Assembly (NCBI GenBank): GCA_948567375.1
Contig: OX419757.1
Span: forward strand, 44,330,001-44,394,000
DNA length: 64,000 nucleotides
Direction: 5' to 3'
Origin: Lunularia cruciata
Lineage: Eukaryota; Streptophyta; Marchantiopsida; Lunulariales; Lunulariaceae
This document shows, piece by piece, positions 35,728 through 47,090 of the stretch. Position 1 is the stretch's first letter. The number at the start of each line of letters is the position of its first letter. The position numbers and the translations under genes were made by a program. The notes beneath the pieces were generated by a model that was not told where the DNA came from, did not search any database, and worked only from the letters and a program-made list of their open reading frames with translations.

Positions 35728-36872
35728 AATTGAGATTTTCCTAAGGAAGATTGCCCTCTGTTCAAGTTCTAGTCCCTCAAGACATTGACAAGTATGCATA
35801 TAGTGATCTCTGGCTGCATACCTTGTACTTCCACAAATTTTTGTAAGAAATCTTCAAAAATTATAGTAATCATCTAGTAGAAAGTAAAAGGAGCATTACA
35901 CAACCTGAAGGGCATTTGATTGTAAGAAAAAGTGCCTAAATTGGTAGTGAATGTGGTTTTATCCTTATTTTCTTCTCAAATGAATACTTGATTATAGCCT
36001 TAAAATCTGTCAAGAAAACTGTAGCAAGGATGACTAGCTACTTGGTCCAAAATTGTATCAATAAAGGGCAAAGGAAGATGATCCTTTCTTGTGATTGCGT
36101 TCAATTTTTAGAAATCTTGGCACACTTGAATCTTCCACGTCTTCTTCTTTAGAACAATTACAATGGGAGAAACCCACTCATTTCTCAAGACTGAAACATT
36201 ATCCCGACCTCCAAGTACTTGTCAATTTCATCTTTTACCAAGAGTGAGTACTTAGGGTTCAATTGGTATTGTCACTAACTGACCAGAACTGCACCTTCAA
36301 CTTGATCAATCCAATGTTCTCCAAATTGTCATGGAATACCCAACATTTGATCAATAAATAAGGCAAATACATCCTGAACTCTACAAACAAGGCAATGGAT
36401 CCTGCCAACTTGTTTGAAGTGACTATCTTTAAATTTTCAAAATTTTGCCTTTGAACAAGACAACATCTTGACAATCATTGAGGTTGATGACTCCTTCGAC
36501 ATGACTGACTTAGCTTAACCTAGGTTGAACAACATTCAAACTCCCTTCCTCCAAATTATTTTCACCCGAGGCAATGTTATATGGATCTTTGTCTTTGACC
36601 TCTACCTCATAGTTTTCAAAAGACAAAGACAACAAATCTTTGGATCTTTGGACGAGATGTCTTTGAACCTCAACTTTTGTTGGTGCAAATCCACAACAAC
36701 TTGAGCACTCTACAACTAGGGTCTTGGTTACTAGTCTCAACACAATGTATTTTGCTTGAAGAGCACTCCTCCAATGATCAATGATCATGGTAATATTTTA
36801 CAACATGCCCAAAGGCCATCTCCTATTTTGATCTACAAATTTTATGATTTGGAGCATAGGTTCAAACGCATG
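35728..36872 (-). pseudogene. RT and protease-proximal fragment of inverted element R
   Basis: On the minus strand this aligns with element I pol from the protease tail (about 31,000) through the RT fingers (about 32,740), then jumps to about 33,670-33,775. The RT catalytic box and RNase H are thus deleted. Minus-strand frames at 36,788-36,510 and 36,474-36,259 carry scraps such as YEVEVKDKDPYNIASGE. It continues across the nested LTR block into 47,091. Confidence 0.75.
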
Positions 36873-39800
36873 TGTGGTACCCACATTTTTTTTTCTCAAT
36901 TTTGAAGAAGTGTATAGAAGAAGTCAAATTATGCCTATATGGCAGAAGAAGGCAAAGAAAGGTGTCCTTGGGGTGTAAACCAAGGTAAAGTGACTTTGTG
37001 TCAGAAGGCAAGGTACTTGGAATTGCCCTATCAGCATACAATCCAAAGAAAGGAGACTTTGTCTTGGGGATGCTCAACCCAAGGCAAGGATAATGGAACA
37101 ACTTTCCTTTGGAGTGAGACATTCAAGAAGGTACCGCTCACAAAAATGGCGGTCATACACGTGAGGGAAAATTAACAATGACAAGAGCATGCAGGAGGTG
37201 TGATTTCTTGGTAGAAACTCAAAGTGAAGAAAGACAAAGAAGGGCTATAAAATTTGGGCTAGAGACAAAGCAATGACAAGTAATTTTCCATCACCGTTAA
37301 GAAGTTGTCCTATAGGAGATCATGGGAAGGGAAGTGTAGTCGCATACTCAATGGTGTGTCAAGAGGAAGTCAAGCAAGTTAATCCGAGAATCAGTAAGAA
37401 GAATAGCCCCCAACTCAAAGTAGAAGAGAGAAAGATGGGAGGTGGGAAGAAGAACTACAAATTTGCAATGAGAAATCATGCAATTTAGAGGTTAGATGTG
37501 ATTGCAAGAATTGAGGTCCTGAGCAGGCTTTGGATCACATTCTTGGCATGGAACTGTAATGTTAGTTTTCTAGGTTTCATGATTGAGATTATCGAGAGTA
37601 AGTGTCTTGATGGCCCTAAGGAAGAAGAGAGGAGGGGAAATCCGGCTTGATGGACAGAGTCGGATTGGAGATTAGTACACGGGAGAGATGCAGACACAAA
37701 GCATGGTGCCACGTTCTTGGGTAAGGGAGAAGTAGCCAAAGAAACCCAAGAAGTGAGAGATGCCTTCTATTCAAAGCGCACAAAGAATGGCTACAAGGTG
37801 GAGAGCTATAAGATCATGTAAAGAGAAGGATTGTGAGTGCACTTATGGCAATCTTGAAGCCGGAGAGAACAACTTATGTGATGAAGCACCAAGCGGTGTT
37901 CTTCCATAAGATGTTTGCAGGAGAGCAAATTAATTGGGGAAAGTGTTTCTTTCAAAGGACAAGACAAATGGTGTGGAATTTGTGAGACAAGTTGCCTCTG
38001 CATTATGTGCCATTTTCAACCCACTTCTACCTAAGGCTGAACTTGCTCAATGCGGCGGAGAGACACAAGATGGTGTCCCATTTCCACCTTGACTTGAGAA
38101 GAGATATTGATGTGGAGGAGCAATAGTACATCCTGCAAATCAAGAGCAACAATGAGTACTACACGCAGACGAGGCAGAGTGTGTAGTTGAAGGTGAGTAC
38201 TCCAAAGTTGAAGAAGAGGAGTCGACAAGGAGAAGAAGAAGAAGTTGCAATGGCGAGACCTTGGAAAGCCAGAAGAGTGAACCCGAGGAAAGAACTGGTG
38301 GTGATTGCAATGTCGGATGAAGAGTTGGAAGGGGAGGCGGAGTGCAAGTTTGAAGACTTGGAGAAGGAGGAAGAATGTGAGTTCACGCTACAGAGTGGGG
38401 ACACAAGCAATGACAGTGATGATAGAGTGGAGATGTTGTTGGTATCCAAAGAGAAGGAAGCAAAGATGGAGATGGAGGAGAAAGGTAACCCGTACCTTGA
38501 AGACAAAGTTCTAGAACAAGAGGAGAAGAGAGTTACAATTCAAAGGAGGGTCCATTCTAGACATAAGGCAAAGTATGAAGCGGGACCAAGTAAGGTGAGA
38601 GAAGTGGAGAGTGGAAGTTCGAGGAGGAAAGAATCCATTCCCACAAGGCAAATGTGGCTGAGAAGACGAGTGTCAAGTGAGGAAGAGACAGAGAAGGAGA
38701 TGAGTCTGCAAGCCAAGGTAATTTCAAGTGAAGGAGTGGAGTATCTACGAGAGATTGTGTGCCCATTGTTAGTCAAATTGGAGCACAAGAAGAAGATGTA
38801 GTCAAAGTGTCTAGAGGTGGAGATTGTATTGCAGGTGCTTGCTCGATTAAAAGAAGAGAACTCAGAATTCAAGAAGAGTATAATCTGAGGAAAGGAGGAA
38901 AGTGAAGTATTATGAGTAGATGCAGTAGTGTAGAACCAAGTTATCAAGAACTTTAAGAAAGAAGTGGGGAGTAGAGAGAGAATCATAGAGCAGAATGACA
39001 TAGCAAGAGAAAAGCAAGTAGCTAAGTATGAAATCTTGAAGCAGCAATTTGCTGATTCAAGATTAGAAATTATCCATGGTATGGCGAGGGTAGGAGAGAA
39101 GGAGCAAGAGCTCAATAGAATGATGGAGAGTGTAGAAGAGAAGAAGCAACTCAAGCAAAGAGAGTTGATAGTGCGATATAGGGAGGAGGAACAATTAAGA
39201 GAGTTACCTCTTAATCTGGAAGAGAAGATTGCGTAGAAAGAGAAGGAGAAGGAGAAAGAGACAATGAAAACCAAGTTCAAGGTAGAACTTGCAATGTATA
39301 GAGAAGATTGGTTTGCAGATCAAGAATGGGAGAGAAGAATGCAATTGGAGCCATTAGAAGAGATCGTGATAAAGATGAATGCAATGTTGAGAATTAAAGC
39401 CAATGTGCAAATTGAAGAAACACGAATGCACGAGTTGAAGTTGTTGGTGCAAGAGAAGAGGGGGAGAAATGCAAAGGATAAGCCTTACTTATCAATCTCA
39501 GAACTTGTGTAGATAGAAGATATTGGAAGTGGAAGACAATATCACAATTAGAATAGACTTAGTGAAATTAGAGATAGATAAAGTTTGGAAGGATGTAAGA
39601 GCAAAGCCTGAAGTAGATGACATAGGGGTACAAATATCTTTAGAATTACCATTGGAGATATTAGAGAAAAGTGGGTCGGAAGATAAGGAGTTAGATGGAT
39701 TACCCACGAGAGGAATTGTAGATAAGGGAGAAGAAGTGGTAGAAGAGTTAGTAGTTGTGAAACCCAAGGACAGAGTAATAAGTGAAATTACTTTGGGTTT

Positions 39801-40447
39801 TGAAGTCGAGAAAGAAGTAGACATCAGATCAGAGTAGTAACATTTTTGAGATCTAAAGAGGCAAATGTGAAGAGATGCATTGTCATTTTGGATTTGCAGG
39901 TTAGGAAAGTTGTTATCAAACGGTATAGTTGTTAGTAACTATCATTTGCTTCACTATTTAAGAGTGGCATTTGTAGTATTATGTTGTTCAGTGCTCATTA
40001 TTTCTGAGAATAGATAAAGCAAAGTATTGTGAAGCAGTGCTTGTTGTTTGAGCTTAATTCCGAGTATCAATTTTGTGTGTGGGTTTATGAGTGTTAGGAG
40101 AATTTCAAAGTGCAAGTCAGTGTGCTTGTTGGATGTTGGATTCCGTAGCCTTGATCTTTACTCTGTGTGTTTGATCTTGAGTGAAGTGCAATCAAAGCAA
40201 TGCCTTGACAGATCTGAGAGGAATTGTAGTGTTGGTTGTATTTTGCATTTGTGAGTGCAGCATAGAGTTGATGTGAAGCAATTTTGATCAAGGAAGTTGT
40301 GCCTTCAGTGGAAGGGTGGAACATAATTTTGAGGGAAAGTTGTTTTGCAATGAAGTGTCATTTTTGGGAGAGCCTAAATCGTCACAATCAAGATTTTTTG
40401 GAAAGATTTGATGGAGTTGTGATTAAGAAGTGTTAATTTGTGACAAG
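36873..40447 (+). mobile_element. giant LTR A (left part), inserted in element R
   Basis: It starts TGTGGTACCCACA after GCATG; the block it begins ends at 47,090, followed by ACATG, so a 5-bp duplication with one change encloses 36,873-47,090. It contains TATA box 1 at 37,246 and TATA box 2 at 39,955. Its 3' part continues at 44,224-44,371 after nested LTR B. Confidence 0.85.
37435..39837 (+). pseudogene. LTR-encoded coiled-coil protein, copy in LTR A
   Basis: Same protein as in the 5' LTR of element I: N-terminal domain, acidic linker (FTLQSGDTSNDSD near 38,385), coiled coil and tail (VKLEIDKVWKDVRAKPEVDD). The frame changes several times (37,435 in one frame, 38,187-39,512 in a second, 39,523-39,837 back in the first) and stops are numerous. 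The longest intact stretch is 38,187-38,801. Clearly dead. Confidence 0.75.
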
Positions 40448-43400
40448 TGTGGTGCCCACATTTTTTGTTTTTTTCAAAATAACAAAGAAGAAGTGTATAG
40501 AGAAGTTGGATTGCGCCTATATGGCCAAAGAAGGCAAAGAAAAGAGTCTTCGAGATGAAACCCAAAGGAAAGTGGCTTTGGGTTATAAGGCGGAGTACTC
40601 GAAAATGCCTTGTCAACCCGAAGTAAGGAGTCTTCGTATTGGGGGGAGCTCAACCGGAGACAAAGTCTATCTAACAACCTTTCGTCGGGGTGAGAAATTC
40701 AAGAAGGGACCGTTCAAAAACCGGCGGCCCATACGCGCGAAGTATGATTGACACTGATAGGTGCATGCAGGGGGTGTGATTTCTTGGTAGAAACTCAAAG
40801 TGAAGAAAGACAAAGAAAGTGCAACTTTATAAAAATCGAGCTCATGACGAAGCAATGTCGAGTAATTTTCGTTTGCCGTTGAGAAGTCATCTTGCAGGTG
40901 ATCGTGGGAAGGGAAATAGAGTTGGAGACGCGCTAGTGTGTAAGGGAGAAGTTGCAAAGTGAAACCGAGAGACAGTGAGAAAGCAGGAGAGATGGGAGGA
41001 GGAAAGAAGAACTCTGAATTCACAGTGAGGAATCATGCGATTCAGAGGTTAGATGTGATCGTGAGGATCAAAGTCTTGAGCCAACTTTGGATCACCTTCT
41101 TGGCATGGAACTAGAACATGAGGTTTCCAGGTTTCATGACAGAGATAATCGAGAGCAAGTGTCTCAATGGACCCGAGGAAGAAGGGAAGAGAGGAAATCC
41201 GGCTCACTGGATAGAGTCAAATTGGAAGTTAGTACTCGGGAAGGAAGCAAGCGCGGAGCAGAGTGCAACGTTCTTGGGGAAGGGAGAGATAGTCAAGGAA
41301 ACCCAAGAAGTGAGGGATGCATTCTTGTCAAAGCGGACAAAGAATGGGTACAGAGTGGAGAGTTACAAAGATCCTATCAAGAGAGGAATTGTGAGTGCTC
41401 TGATTGCAATCCTGAAGCCGGAGAGAACAACCTATGTGATGAAACACCAAGCGGTGTTCTTTCACAAATTTTTTGTAGGAGAACCAATTAATTGGGCAAG
41501 GTATTTCCATAGGAGAACGCAACAAATGGTGTGGAATCTACGGGATAAATCGCCTCCACACTACATCGTGCCGTTTGCAGCTCATTTCTACCTCGGGTTG
41601 AATTTGCTGAACTCGGCGGAGCGCAGTAGGATGGTGTTGCATTTCCATCCTGATTTGAGAAGGGAAGTCGACATAGAGGAGCAGCAGTACATCTTACAAA
41701 TCAGAAGCACCGACGAGTACTAAAAGAAGACGGGGAAGAATGTGGAGATAGAAGTGAGTACTCCAAAATTGAAGAAGCAAAGTCGGCAGGGCAAGCCAAA
41801 GACAAGACGAAACCTTGGAAGACAAGAAGAGGAAACCCAAGGCAAGGCATGGTGGTGATCGAGTCAGAAGATGAAGACTCGGAAGGTGATGCCGAGCGCA
41901 AGATAGAAGACTCGGAACACAAGGAGGAGCCCGAGCTAACGCTACAGAGTGGAGATACGAGTAGCGACAGCGGTGGAGGAGAAATGACATCGGGGCCAGC
42001 TGCTGCAGGGGAGGAAGAAGAAGTGCATGCAAAGACCAAGGCCGAGGACAACACGAAGTTGGAAGATGAGGTACCCGAGGCCAAAGAGAAGAAGATCGCA
42101 GTTCAGAGGGGAGTCCGCTCGAGACGTAAGGCAAAGTGCGATGCAGGTCTGAGTAACATGAAAGAAGAAGTGAATGAAAGCTCGGGAAGCAAGGCGTCCT
42201 TTCCAATACGAAGATTGCAGAGAAGAAGGCAAGTATCGGATGAACATGAAGTACAAAGAGAAGTTGCTACGCAAGAGGAGGTAGTAGCAAGCAATTGAGT
42301 TGAGTATTTGCGGAAGGTTGTTTGTCCATTGTTGGTGAAATTGGAACACAAGAAGAAGGAGATGCAATCAAAGTGTGCGGAGGTGAAGACTGTCTTGCAG
42401 GTGTTATCAAGATTAGAAGAAGAGAACTCGGAGTTGAAGAAGATTATAACCCGAGGAGAGGAGGAAAGGGAAGTACTGCGAGCGGAGGCAGTAGTGAGGA
42501 CTCAGGTAATTGAAGACCTGAAGAGAGAAGCGAGATATTGAGAAGAGCTTGTTAAGAAGAGTGACATAGGAAGGGAAAGGCAAGTAGCAGAGTACAAGAT
42601 TTTGAAGCAACAGTTTGCTGATTCAAGAGTAGAACTTATCCATGCTATGGCAAGGGTAGCGGCAAAGGACCAAGAGCTCAATAGGGTGATGGAGAGTGTC
42701 AAGGAGAAGAAGCAACTCTGGCAAAGAAAGTTAGCAGCACAATATAGGGAAGAAGAGAGATTACAAGAGTTAATTCGTAATCAGGAGGAGAAGATTGTAC
42801 AGAAGGAGAAGGAGAAGGAAATGGTGAAAGCCGGGTTTGAAGCGGAGTTGGCAATGTATAAGGAGAACTGGCTTGCAGATCGAGAGCAAGAAAGGAAGAT
42901 GCGATTGGAGCCATTGAAGGAGATAGTCCTCAGAATGAACATGATGTTGAGTACAGAGGCCAGTGTTTGAATTGAAGAAACGCGGCTGCACGAGTGGAAG
43001 TTGTTGGTGTAGGAGATGAGGCAAAGACAAGCAAAAGATACCGATTTGAACGCACTGCCGATAAGTCTTTAGACTCGTGTAGATAAGAAAATCTTAGAGG
43101 TAGAAGACAATATTTTGATTAGATTAGACTTAGTGAAATTGGAGATAGAAAAACTTTGGAAAGATGTTAGAGCCAAACCCAAAGTAGATAACATGGGAGT
43201 GCAGATGTCTTCGGAGTTACCATCGGAGACATTAGAGAAGAGTGAGTCGAAAGATGAAGGTTTAGAAGGGCTACCCACTAGTGGAATTTCAGATCAGGAA
43301 AGAGAATTGCTGGATCTGGTAGAAGAAGTAGGAGATATGAAACCCGAGGACAGAGTAGTAGGAAGTTAATTTACTTTGGATTTGGGTTTGAAAGCCGATG

Positions 43401-44223
43401 ACAAAGTAGACATCGGATCGGATTAGTAACAATTTTTGAGATATGAAGAGGTAGATATGAAGAGATGCATTGTCATTTTGGATTTGTAGGTTAGAAAAGT
43501 TGTTGTAGAACGGTATAGTTGTTAGAATTGTCAAGTTGTTCACTACTTAAGAGTGGCATTCGCAGTATCATGTTGTTCAATGCTCATAATTTTTGAGATT
43601 AGATAAAGCAAAGTGTTGTGAAGTAGTGCTCGTCGCTTGAGCTTGATTCCGAGTATCAATGTTGTACTTGTGTTTGTGAGTGTGTGGAGAAATTTGAAGT
43701 GCAAGTCAGTGTGTTTCTTGGATGTTGGATTCCGTAGCCTTGATCTTTACTCTGTGTGTTTGATCTTGAGTGAAGTGCAATCAAAGCAATGCCTTGACAG
43801 ATCTGAGAGGAATTGTAGTGTTAGTAGTATTCTGCATTTGTGAGTGCAGTGCAAAGTTGATGTGAAGCAATTTTGATCAAGGAAGTTGTGCCTTCAGTGG
43901 AGGGGTGGAACACAATTCTGAGGCAAAGTTGTTTTGCAGTGAAGTGTTGTTTTTAGGAGAGCCTGAATCATCACAATCAAGATTGTTTGGAAAGATTTGA
44001 TGGAGTTGTGATTAAGGAGTGTGAAATTTGTGACAAGACTATGAGTCAATGCTTGTTACTTTCTTCTGGGTGTGGTTTCTACCTGAGAGATTAAAGATGC
44101 AACCAAGAAGAGCTAAAGTGTTATTGTTTGATGTCGTATTTGACCAATTCTGACTCGTATCTCTGTCGAAACGAACTTTACTTACCTGATTACCGCAAAA
44201 GTGATATTTGCTGGGTTGTCACA
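40448..44223 (+). mobile_element. solo giant LTR B, 3,776 bp, target duplication ACAAG
   Basis: It starts TGTGGTGCCCACA and ends GGGTTGTCACA. ACAAG is at 40,443-40,447 and 44,224-44,228. The unoccupied equivalent is visible in LTR C at 46,901-46,905 (TTTGTG, ACAAG, ACT), confirming the ends. It carries TATA box 1 at 40,828 and the LTR frame. Confidence 0.92.
40992..43426 (+). pseudogene. LTR-encoded coiled-coil protein, copy in solo LTR B
   Basis: The N-terminal domain is well kept: 41,118-41,723 is open for 201 codons, with WIESNWKLVLGKEASAEQ, then INWARYFHRRTQQMVWNL and PFAAHFYLGLNLLNSAE. A frameshift follows between 41,723 and 41,849. The acidic linker (ELTLQSGDTSSDSGGGE), coiled coil (42,308-42,970) and tail (43,115-43,369) lie in the new frame with a few stops. 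This copy gives the best view of the N-terminal domain of the first subfamily. Confidence 0.75.
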
Positions 44224-44371
44224 ACAAGACTGCAAGTCAATGCTTGATACTCTCTTTTGGGTGTGGTTTCTACTTGAGTGACTAAAGATGCAACCAAGAA
44301 GAACTACATTGTGACATTTGACTTTGTATTTGACCAATTCTGACTAGTATCTCTGCAAGAACAAACTTTAC
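44224..44371 (+). mobile_element. giant LTR A (right part)
   Basis: Resumes LTR A after nested LTR B and runs to CAAACTTTACTA, about 50 bases short of the LTR end. There it jumps directly to an internal LTR position (equal to about 37,842), making a tandem partial duplication. Confidence 0.75.
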
Positions 44372-46292
44372 TAATGGCAATCTTGAAGCCAGAGAGAACA
44401 AATTATGTGATGAAGCACCAAGCGGTGTTCTTTGATAAGATGTTTGCAGGAGAGCCAATTAATTGGGCAAAGTGTCTCTATCAAAGGACGAGACAAATGG
44501 TGTGGAATTTGGGAGACAATTTGCCTCTTGTCTCTTGCCTCTTGCCTCCTTTGTAATTTGCCTCTACATTACATTGTGCCATTTGCAGCCCACTTCTACC
44601 TAGGGCTGAACTTGCTCAATGCGGCAGAGAGACACAAGATGGTGTCCTATTTCCACCCCAACTTGAGAAGAGATGTCGATACGGAGGAGCAGCAGTACAT
44701 CCTATAAATCAGGAGCAACAACGAGTACTATGCGTAGATGGGGCAAGGTGTGCAGTTGAAGGTGAGTACTATGAAGTCAAAGAAGAGGAGTTGACAAGGA
44801 GAAGGAGAAGAAGTCACAATGGCAAGACCTTGGAAAGCCAGAAGAGTGAACCCGAGGAAAGAACTAGTGGTAATCGCAACGTCAGATGAAGAGTCGGAAG
44901 GGGAGGCGGAGTGCAAGTCCAAAGACTTGGAGAAGGAGGAAGGACCAGAGTTCATGCTACAAAGTGGAGCAGCGACACATGAGCAGCAACAATGATGATG
45001 GAGTGGAGATATCATCAGTACCCAAAGAGAAGGAAGCAAAGACGGAGATAGAGGAGAAAGGTAACCCAAACCTTGAAGACAAAGTTCTTGAACAAGAGGA
45101 GAAGAGAGTTACAATTCAAAGGGGGAGTCCATTCTAGATGTAAGGCAAAGTATGAAGCGAGGCCAAGTAAGGTGAGAGAAGTGGAGAGTGGAAGTTTGAA
45201 GAGCGGAGAATCCATTCCTATAAGGCAAATGTGGTTGATAAGGCGAATGTCGAGTGAGGAAGAGACAAAGAAGGAGATGAGTCCACAAGCCAAGGTAATT
45301 TCAAGCAAAGGAATGGAGTATCTACAGGAGATTGTGTGCCCATTGTTAGTCAAATTGGAGCACAAGAAGAAGGAGTTTCAATTGAAGTCTCTTGAGGTGA
45401 AGATTGTATTGCAAGTGCTAGCTTGATAAGACGAGAACTTGGAATTGAAGAAGAGAACTCAGAATTGAAGAAGAGTATAATCCGAGGAAAGGAGGAAAGG
45501 GAAGTACTACGAGTAGTCAAGAACTTGAAGAGAGAAGTGGGGAGTAGAGAGAGAATCATAGAGCAGAATGACATAGCAAGAGAAAAGCAAGTAGCTGAGT
45601 ATGAAATCTTGAAGCATCAGTTTGCTGATTTGAGATTAGAAATTATCCATGCTATGGAGAGGGTAGCAGGGAAGGAGCAAGAGCTCAATAGAGTGATGGA
45701 GAGTGTAGAAGAGAAGAAGCAACTCTGGCAAGGAGAGTTGACAATGCAATATAGGGAGAAGGAACGATTAAGAGAGTTACTTCATAATCTAGAAGAGAAG
45801 ATTGCACAGATGGAGAAGGAGATAGTGAAAGCCAAGTTCAAGGTGAAAGTCGCAATGTATAGAGAAGATTGGCTTGTAGATCAAGAATGGGAGAGAAGAA
45901 TGCAATTGTAGCCATTGGAGGAGATTGTTATAAAGATGAATGCAATGCTGAGTATAGAAGCCAACGTGCAAATTGAAGGAACACAACTGCACGAGTTGAA
46001 GTTGTTGATGCAAGAGATGAGGAGGAGAAATGCAAAGGATAAGGACTTGAACACCTTACTTTTCAGTCTCAAAACTTGTGTAGATCGGAAGATATTGGAA
46101 GTGGAAGGCAATATCACAATTAGATTAGACCTAGTGAAATTAGAGATAGATAAACTTTGGAAGGATGAAGATCAAGAAGAAGAAGTAGTAGAATTGGTAG
46201 AAGAGTTAGTAGTTGTGAAACCCAAGGACATAGTAGTAAGTGAAGTTACTTTGGGTTTGAAAGCCGAGGAAGAAGTAGACATCGGATCATAG
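44372..46292 (+). pseudogene. LTR-encoded coiled-coil protein, fragment in LTR C
   Basis: Lacks the N-terminal third. Readable parts: 44,374-44,707 (LKPERTNYVMKHQAVFF, broken by a local tandem expansion of a TCTTGCCTC motif near 44,525-44,550), the acidic linker near 44,900-45,050, the coiled coil at 45,423-45,911 (open for 162 codons) and the tail at 45,915-46,292. The tail lacks about 20 codons present in LTR A. Confidence 0.7.
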
Positions 46293-47090
46293 TAGTAACA
46301 GTTTTGAGATCTAAAGAGGCAGATGTGAAGAGGTGCATTGTTATTTTGGATCTGTAGGTTAGGAAAATTGTTATTAAATGGTATAGTTGTTAGTGATTGT
46401 TGTTTGATTCACTATTTAAGTGTGGCATTTGTAGTATTATGTTATTCAATGCTCATTATTTTTGAGAATAGATAAAGCAAAGTACTGTGAAGCAGTGCTT
46501 GTCATTTGAGCTTAATTCCAAGTATTAATTCTAGGTGTGGGTTTGTGAGTGTTGGGAGAATTTTGAAGTGCAAATCAATGTGCTTGTTGGATGTTGGATT
46601 CCGCAGCCTTGATCTTTACTCTATGTGTTTGATCTTGAGTGAAGTACAATCAAAGTAATGCCTTGATAGATCTGAGAGGAATTGTAGTGTTGGTAGTATT
46701 CTGCATTTGTGAGTGCAACATAGAGTTGATGTAAAGCAATTTTGATCAAGGAAGTTGTGCCTTTAGTGGAGGGGTGGAACAAAATTCTGAGGGGAAGTCG
46801 TTCTGCAATGAAGTGCTATTTTTGGGAGAGCCTGAATCATCACAATCAAGATTGTTTGGAAAGATTTGATGGAATTGTGATTAAGAAGCATTAATTTGTG
46901 ACAAGACTACAAGTCAATGCTTGATACTCTCTTCTGGGTGTGGTTTCTACCTGAGAGACTAAAGATGCAACCAAGAAGAACTACATTGTGACATTTGACT
47001 TTGTATTTGACCAATTCTGACTACTATCTCTATGGGAACAAACTTTACTTACCTGATTATCACAAAAGTAATATTTGCCAGGTTGTCACA
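44372..47090 (+). mobile_element. giant LTR C, partial tandem copy of LTR A
   Basis: It starts at ATGGCAATCTTGAAGCC, an internal LTR position, and runs to the normal end GGTTGTCACA at 47,090, followed by ACATG. It is very similar to 37,843-40,447 but lacks nested LTR B. It includes TATA box 2 at 46,413. Confidence 0.8.

Noticed and set aside
36873-47090. CRISPR-like or satellite array because of recurring 3-4 kb similarity
   Set aside because: Repeat units are full or partial LTRs with insertion footprints; there are no short regularly spaced repeats.
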